Below, in pieces: positions 57,511 through 64,000 of a stretch of 64,000 bases of DNA. The notes under the pieces were generated by a model. That model was given only the letters and a program-made list of their open reading frames with translations, ran no database searches and was not told where the DNA came from. This DNA comes from Selaginella tamariscina (lineage: Eukaryota > Streptophyta > Lycopodiopsida > Selaginellales > Selaginellaceae). The stretch is from positions 218,143 through 282,142 of the forward strand of contig PUQB01000255.1 in the NCBI GenBank assembly GCA_003024785.1, in the 5' to 3' direction. A program made the position numbers and the translations under genes. Position 1 is the first letter of the stretch; each line of letters begins with the position of its first letter.

Positions 57511-57662
57511 TTGTAAATACGAATTTATAAATTCCATATTATTTACATGTATGAGGTGTGCGTATGCGTATGGAAGTCTCTCTTGCAAATTTATAAACAC
57601 AAATTTATAAATTTCATATTGTTTACATGCTCGAGGTGTGTGTATGCGTGAGAGAGCTTCCA
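57511..57662 (+). repeat. Two tandem units of about 77 bp
   Basis: Each contains AAATTTATAAATTYCATATT, GTTTACATG or TTTACATG, GAGGTGTGYGTATGCGT and a purine/pyrimidine end. Confidence 0.7.
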
Positions 57663-58104
57663 CATATACTTGCTCCTCCGTAAGTATTGTATTTCTATAT
57701 TTATTATATATATATTTACATAGATAATCAAATAAATATATTTATATACATAATATTTTTTTATATTTGAAGTTATTACTGGAATAAGTTTAGTACACAT
57801 CCACACATGTACATGTGCATTTATGGGATTAAATTTTTTTTGGTCTAATTTATCTCCGATAACCGTATAATCGGACAAAATCACGGGAGTGTTTGATTTA
57901 AAAAAGTCATATAGATGTCACATAGGTGCCACATATAAATAATGGATTTTAAATAAACCACTGGTAAAAATAACTTATTACAATTCAATTGATTGAAACA
58001 AATAACCACTCATTAGTCCAAAAGTGAGCCTAAGTTTATATAAGCTTATATATTATAAGCTTAGATCATTCATCGTTACACACAATATATGTATATACAT
58101 ACAT

Positions 58105-58191
<87 letters not shown>

Positions 58192-58860
58192 ACAATATGC
58201 AAAAGATAACATGTCCTTCTCATTGTCAATTTGGTAATGTAATTCAAATTATAGATATATAGATCAATTTTATGCGACCGTAGTGTGAGCCTGTGGTTTA
58301 CAGTAAGGCCATTCTTTAATACCACAGCGCCAAACTGGTAATGATATATATATACACACACATACTTACATATTATATCAGAACAGCTTTTACAAACTAT
58401 ATATAGTGTTACAAAGTTATGTGATAGTAGATGTAAAATTAACATTGTATATTGTATACCATACATAATACACACACACGTGTATAATAGTATAGTATAA
58501 TTACCAGATAAACACATACATATATATTATGTATATATGCAATACCAGTGTGTATACATTAGCGAAATATGTGTATATACATGTTATGGTGATAGTAGTC
58601 TAAACTTATATAATAGTAGTTCAAACCTATACGACAATAGGTTAAACCTCATATAGCCCTATATAGAATTGCACGCATATGTATATGCTATATATATTAG
58701 AAAAAATTTATCAAAATGGCCCTTATGTATGTTATAAGTTTAGATACTTTAGGAAATTCTTGTATTGGCCTTCCGTTAACACATTAACCTATCTTTTCCC
58801 GAGAGGTCTCTGCTTCCTACTTCGATGAGTAATTATATGGTTAACCTGTTTAGAGAAGTG
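57663..58860. other. AT-rich spacer with a long (TA)n(TG)n microsatellite
   Basis: 58111-58189 is a compound (AT)n, then TG repeat. Other parts are TATATAC/ACACAC-rich. Short frames over it are repeat artefacts. Confidence 0.8.
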
Positions 58861-58883
58861 TTTCATGTAAAACATGTGAGGTT

Positions 58884-60218
58884 TTAGTCATTGTACATAC
58901 AGTTTAAAGTAAGGGCAAGAGTAGGGTGGGCTCTGGAGAGAGCAATCCTGTCAGGGAGTGACAAGGAGACAGGTACCACCATAGCTGCGTTATCAGCAGG
59001 TCCTCGCAGAATATACATGTCGACCGAGTCCCACTCCTGAGTGGCAAGCTCGTACGTGAACACAAAGCTCGAGCAAAGGGTACCACCAGAATGTGGGTGT
59101 CGCATCCAGACACGCAGAAGGCTAGATCATTAGTCACTACCTCATCCTCTATATATTGAATCGGCAGCGTGCTTAAGGCGGTAAATGCTCCTCCTTCCAA
59201 ACGATATATGGTTAGCTCGTGTGAACCGTGCCAACTCACGACGTACAGTGCACCTGCCAAGAAATATAAATCCCCCGTATACATGAATATGTAATACCTG
59301 AAACCACGCAGACTTTTGGAAGAAAATCGCCTTCTCCGTAGGGCATTCCATCCCATGGATCATCCCCACTAACCCATTCAGCCACAACAAGAGATATGTA
59401 CATCCAATCGTAGGGCTGTTCATCAATGTCAGACTCTCTAGCAATAAATTTATAACCTCGAGAAGGATAGGTGACATAGGTGAAGAAGTAAAGTCGTGAA
59501 CCATGCATGGTAGCTGAAAAGATATGTTGGTATGTGCTCATTCTCCCCACAAACTCCTCATATTCAGGAAGATAAAGGGATTTGTTTTGACCCCAACTTC
59601 CAGCCTCTGATGCATAAACCTATAAACAAGATAAGCATGAGATACCCTTCATGGGCATAATGGAAACTCTCTCTTTTCCTCCCACACACCACCCACACAC
59701 CTGTATATCAACACCATTGATGCCTCTCCTTGTTGCAACGACAAAGCGGAAAGACTCGGTTGCAATCAATCCCACAAACAGCACACTACGTGACTCCATA
59801 GTAGGAGAATACGAGACGATAATTCGATTGAGTGGATATCTAACATCAAAGAGCAGTAGTCTCTGAGACCTCAGAAGTAGCAGCAGTGTTCCATGTCCAG
59901 CCACTATGTACCCAGGTTGTGGGGGAGAATCAAGAATTCCCCGCCTGCATGAAGCAATAATTCCTCCGAACATATGGCCGCAAAACAGAGTGTGGAATCA
60001 CGGAAGACATCCATCCTGATGATGGCATCACGCCATTCACTAGAAACACACTGGAAACGGCAAAGAGACACCGTCGGAAGGTATGTAAAAATCCTCTCTA
60101 TAATGCCATGTCGAAATGCGCTCCCAACCCCCTCGTATCGCCTACGTACCTTGCAGCAGTGACCAACCCATCGCAATTCCTGTACTGAGACCAACCACCC
60201 GCCATCGCAAGAATACAA
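58884..60218 (-). pseudogene. F-box/kelch-type protein, copy C
   Basis: It is a close paralogue of copy B. The F-box (IIERIFTYLPTVSLCRFQCV, then SSEWRDAIIRMD) is in frame with VFRDSTLCFAAICSEELLLH. The frame then breaks near 59925, where one base is missing (ILPHNLGT and a stop instead of ILSPQPG). Later domains match copy B (HGTLLLLLRSQRLLLFDVRY; SRLYFFTYVTYPSRGYKF; GALYVVSWHGSHELTIYRLE; LPIQYIEDEVVTNDLAFCVS). A second missing base near 59075 separates THILVV from SFVFTYELATQEWDSVDM. The 44-nt intron has the same ends as in copy B. Ends LSRAHPTLALTLN. Confidence 0.85.
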
Positions 60219-60369
60219 GCAGAAGAAAAGAAGGCGCAGATTTGAAAATCACGGCAGATTCAGCTCGACATGCAGCGGCTTGCACAGACCTGCATTCGCG
60301 AGAAACAGCCCCTAATTGAATAGAACAAACGGACCCGCACCGTAGCCGTGGGATCTCTCTGTAAAGATC

Positions 60370-61690
60370 GACGGTCCTAAAATCCCTTACGTATATTATA
60401 ATTTAAAGCACTTTGAAACCAAATTATTATTATTATATTCTTATCTTATATGATTACTATCTATTGAACATAAATTAATTTTATATATGTTAATATATTT
60501 TTATTTATATTAAATTTTAAATAATGGACCATAATCTTTTATGTTTAAAAATATTATACAGTAGATATAATTTTAACGTAAAATATAAAATATTATTAGG
60601 ACATTTTAATTTATTTATGATTATTATTTTCAAACAAGCTCATTGTAAGATCCATGTTTCATACTGTTTAAACTATATACACATGCATACATACATACAT
60701 ATGTATGTATGTACGTATAAATGTATATGTATTATTCATAAATATGTATCTCTATATCATACTTTAAAATTATTATTATTAATATATACACATACATATA
60801 TTTAAATCATGTTTATGTTTATTCATCTTAAAGTTTTAATAGTGGAGCATAATTTAGTTTTTTTTTCCACGTATTATATTATATACATGCATATAATAAA
60901 TATAAACATCTATATTCATGTTTGTGGTGGAACATTTACTCTCGTATGAAAAACAAATATACATTAAATCATTAAATCAAAATTTAAACATACAATATTA
61001 CTAAGATAATTTCACTTTATTAAATTAACATTATTACAATAATTATAAACCGTAGTCATAGATGTTAAGGCCGAAGTTTGAAAACAAAATATTAATTAAA
61101 TATTAAAATGAAAAAAATGAAAGAAAATTTAAAGAAAAATGATTTAAACATGAAACTAACATAAATAAGTTTATTGGACCCATAATAGACAATGAAAATT
61201 ATTATTATTATTATATTATTGAGAAGTTTGAGCTGCTTTTTTTAATATGGAGTAAATGAATTCTAAAATATATGTTATAATGCAGTACGATTTAACAAAA
61301 TATATACAATAATAATGCTTATGTTGAATGCGTATGTAGTGCTGATATGATAATTAATTGTAAAGTTATATGCTAATAATGCTTATTTATAATATCTTTA
61401 TACATATTTTAATATTAACATCAACATATTTGCTGATTTATAACATATAATTAAAACATATCCTTAAAATTGAATTATTTATATTAACATTAAAGATTAA
61501 ACTATGAATTTGATTTTTCTGACTTATAAATTTATAATAAGCTCTATTAACATATTTATTAGGAATAAACATAACCTTTTACACTTTATTTAGTTCAATT
61601 TTTTTATTACAATTAAAAATCAAAATCATATTTTATATAGACATTTAATAACATTAAATAATAAAAATATAAAATTTCACTACTTATTTA
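60370..61690. other. AT-rich duplicated upstream flank of copy C
   Basis: Similar to 49640-49900, 52790-54210 and 47460-48310 (for example AAATTATTATTATTATATTC and ATGGACCATAA). No gene seen. Confidence 0.6.
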
Positions 61691-62001
61691 ATTAGGTTTT
61701 TGTAAGATCCACGTGTATGGCTGCATGTGCACATACTATTATTAGCATAGTGGATTTTGATAGCCGTCGGATTGGATTCAATCTGGACCACTTGCTCTTT
61801 TATATAAGTTAGGGTTTCTGAACTAATGGATAATATACACATTTCTATATTCCGAGCTATCACATTGGTGGAGGTGAGGGGCAGCTCTAATTGTCCCTAT
61901 GGAGTGCTCGGATTTGTGTCTTTTTTCTTTGTCTTCTTAGGTCTAGCTTTTCTATTGTCTAGATCTATTCCTTTCTTGTAGATTCTGTCTTTTCTTCGTC
62001 C

Positions 62002-62930
62002 ATGGATCCACAACAGGCAAATCCCTTGTCTGTGAGCAGTTACTCATGTAATTGTTGGATGCCATGCGTATGCAACTGAACAATTATTCTCAGTTGATGG
62101 CAGCATTCACGGGCCAGGGTACTCCTCCTACTCATGTTGCGAACCCCGTGTCCAGCCGAATTTCTTTTGCGGAAATCTTGGAGATGATGTGTACCATTGG
62201 TTTGACCACTTCATTGTGGTTACCATATATCATTTGTGGGACGGTGCTCAATGTTTGCACGAGTTTCCTACTTGTCTTCAAGGGACGGCGTTGCAGTACA
62301 ATGGTCTGAATGTTGCAACTCGTGGAAATTGGAATATTCTTCCAGAGATCTTCAAATGTGCATTTGGGCATGCGGACGACTGTGATGATGCTTTTCAGCA
62401 GTTGCATCGTATTCGTCAGGAGCCATCTGAATCGGTGATGCAGTTTGGTGTTCGCTTTCAAAGCCTTTTGCTACGTGCAGAACCTAACATGTCGAAACGC
62501 ATCAAGTTAGGTATGTTGTGGCCAGCACTTTGTCAAGACCTTGTGGGGCTTGTGCATGCATTAGCTCTAGTGACTCTTGACGATGCTTTGAGCTTGGCAC
62601 AAACGATATGAGTCGTCACCTCTCCCACTTGCACCTTCACGTGCTCTCGTTCCACTTCATGTTGGGGATGGACCTTCTCCGATGGAGGTTGAGGCTGTTG
62701 CCGCTCGTGTACCAGCACAAAGGTGGGGCCCGTGGACGAGGACATGGACGTGCAATTCGTTTTGGGCGTGTGATGAGGTTGGACACACGTATCGGCGTTG
62801 TCAACGGTTTCCCGATGGCGTCCCCCATTTCCAGGATGGAGGCCATGGCGTCAACAACGTCCGGTTGGTGCTGCTGCAGTGGAAGGTTGTGATGCGGTGG
62901 ATCTTCCGGGAAACGACGAATCGCACGAGT
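62002..62930 (+). pseudogene. Gypsy Gag with degenerate zinc knuckle
   Basis: ATG 62002 begins MDPQQANPLSVSSYS and is soon out of frame; the next frame continues MRMQLNNYSQLMAAFTGQG, then WFDHFIVVTIYHLWDGAQCL, CLQGTALQYNGLNVATRGN and FGVRFQSLLLRAEPNMSKRI of the Retrotrans_gag type. Near 62745-62805, SFWACDEVGHTYRRC is a CCHC knuckle whose first Cys is Ser. Three frame changes are seen. Confidence 0.85.
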
Positions 62931-63039
62931 AGAGGAGGGTCCTCGTGCGAATAAATTAGTGACCCCTCCATCTTTCTTTCGGGAGTATCATCAAGGGGTT
63001 CACTCGGCACCAAATCATCCGGTTTTCACTTTTCAAGCT

Positions 63040-63320
63040 CGTTTAATCACACCCACGTCCTTTTCCTTTCAGTGTTGGTGGATACAGGTTCAAGTTTGTC
63101 CTCTGTTTCTCAATCTGTTGCTACACGTTGCAGCCTTCATTTGCGTCGTGGTAGAACCAGTCTTCATTCTGTACGGCAACGGACATACTCATGCTTGTTC
63201 GCGGGATGAAGTGGACATTGTTGTTCGTGTGGATGATGTGAGCTCGAGCTTCAATCTTTGCGGGTGGTGCCGAGTCAAGCTTTTCACCTTATTCTTGGTA
63301 TGGATTGGTTAACTCGCAAT
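63040..63320 (+). pseudogene. Gypsy aspartic protease
   Basis: LVDTGSSLSSVSQSVATRCS near 63074-63135 has the catalytic DTGS; the following frame ends AFHLILGMDWLTRNHAKCDF, the ILGMDWL motif. One or more frame changes lie between them. Confidence 0.85.
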
Positions 63321-63499
63321 CATGCCAAGTGTGACTTTGAAAAGTCTCCCCCTTGTTTGACTCTCCCTCGTCTTTCTTCCATTCCTCTTACTTCTATTCC
63401 ACTTCGTCCATCTGCTTCCACCTCTGCTTCCATCACTTTTGTCTCACCCTATTTCCAACCATTTTCCCTTCATGCTCTTCCTTTTCTTCTCTGGATCCA

Positions 63500-64000
63500 T
63501 CAGATGATCGTCGTGCTGTAGTTGTTGATCAACTCAAGAAGGAGTATGCTGATCTTTTCAACTTCGACTTGTCATCTGGGGCCAAGATTGCGACACGCCA
63601 CCCTATTCCAACTGGAGAGCTAGGCCAATCAAGGTACCTGTTCGGCGTCGTCACCAAAGGAGCTCAAGATCTTACGAGCGAATGTCAAAGAGATGTTGGA
63701 GAAGGGTGTTATCCGGAAATCTCGAAGTCCTTGGGCGTGCGAACCTCACCTTGTGACGAAGCCTGATGGGAGCGTTCGATTCTGCATTGACTATCGCCCA
63801 TTAAATGAGGTAACCGTCTCAGATGTGTACCCACTTCCTCATACTGCAGACCTTTTGGATCGACTGGGGCGGAGCCGTTGGTTCACCAAGTTAGATCTCG
63901 CATCTGGATATTGGCAAGTTCCGATGGCTGACATGGACATTCCCAAGACTGCTTTTCGGACACCATTTGGCCTGTACGAGTTCTGGTGATGCCTTTCGGT
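63500..64000 (+). pseudogene. Gypsy reverse transcriptase, N-terminal part
   Basis: VVDQLKKEYADLFNFDL, then MLEKGVIRKSRSPWACEPHL, VTKPDGSVRFCIDYRPLNEV, YPLPHTADLLDRLGRSRWFT and KLDLASGYWQVPMADMDIPK are the first RT motifs. Close to the edge one base is missing: GLYEFW and a stop, where the family has F-x-V-M-P-F-G in the next frame. The YLDD motif is beyond the window. Confidence 0.9.

Larger units (their letters stand above)
61695..64000 (+). mobile_element. Ty3/gypsy retrotransposon, 5' part, runs off the window
   Basis: A promoter/LTR-like segment (TATATAAG near 61800, LTR end perhaps ATCACA at 61864) is followed by Gag, a zinc-knuckle relic, protease and the first RT motifs. Its sequence differs from the chromoviruses at 34-46 kb. 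The 3' part lies beyond the window. Confidence 0.85.

Noticed and set aside
57293..58517. Tyr/Ile/His-rich minus-strand ORFs
   Set aside because: Caused by TATATAC/ACACAC-rich DNA; two are merely the two units of a tandem duplication.

Overview
This window looks like plant nuclear DNA from a seedless lineage. Introns are spliceosomal and very short: 44, 48, 48, 48, 51, 56, 61 and 72 nt where I can place both ends. The genes are plant types (XTH, subtilase, CK2 beta, RCC1, F-box), the flanks are very AT-rich, and retrotransposons are dense. Such short introns are best known from Selaginella-type lycophytes. That assignment is inference; no organelle or rRNA marker is present. Almost every recognisable gene is broken, so this is a gene-poor, TE-rich stretch with one clearly intact ORF (7639-8547).

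Layout. 1-2.1 kb: remnants of an unrecognised minus-strand gene. 2.1-2.7 kb: microsatellites. 2.8-6.1 kb: a decayed multi-exon gene with a ParB-like N-terminal domain and a class-beta N4/N6 DNA methyltransferase C-terminal domain. 7.2-8.5 kb: an intact 302-aa intronless ORF with a Uma2/PD-(D/E)XK-nuclease-like core, whose 5' end is duplicated. 8.7-13 kb: weak ORFs, an XTH pseudogene, a LINE zf-RVT scrap and local repeats. 13.3-13.9 kb: a subtilase C-terminal remnant. 14.6-18.5 kb: a CK2 beta-like gene split by a hAT transposon (15123-18356, perfect 8-bp TSD). 18.5-23.6 kb: an RCC1 gene cut in two, with an inverted 4.26-kb block (19353-23612) holding an LTR head, LTR debris, a 36-bp perfect hairpin, a tRNA-Leu half and a copia element. 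23.6-30.2 kb: a large LTR element with a 3.3-kb non-coding interior. 30.2-33.9 kb: LTR debris and unclassified remnants. 34.0-40.2 kb: a structurally complete Ty3/gypsy chromovirus (5-bp TSD) nested in the ORF of an older element. 41.0-45.9 kb: a second, internally inverted copy. 46.4-47.4 kb: an LTR fragment. 47.4-61.7 kb: AT-rich DNA with three copies of an F-box gene. 61.7-64 kb: the 5' part of another gypsy element running off the edge.

Three reconstructions matter most. (1) Undoing one inversion of 19353-23612 restores an RCC1 reading frame, an intact LTR and a matching CTTAA target-site duplication together. (2) The chromovirus PBS is complementary to its own LTR, about 27 nt downstream of a TATA-like box, which points to Tf1-like self-priming instead of tRNA priming. 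(3) A ParB-methyltransferase pseudogene lies about 1.5 kb from a nuclease-like ORF; both have prokaryote-type folds in a eukaryotic setting.
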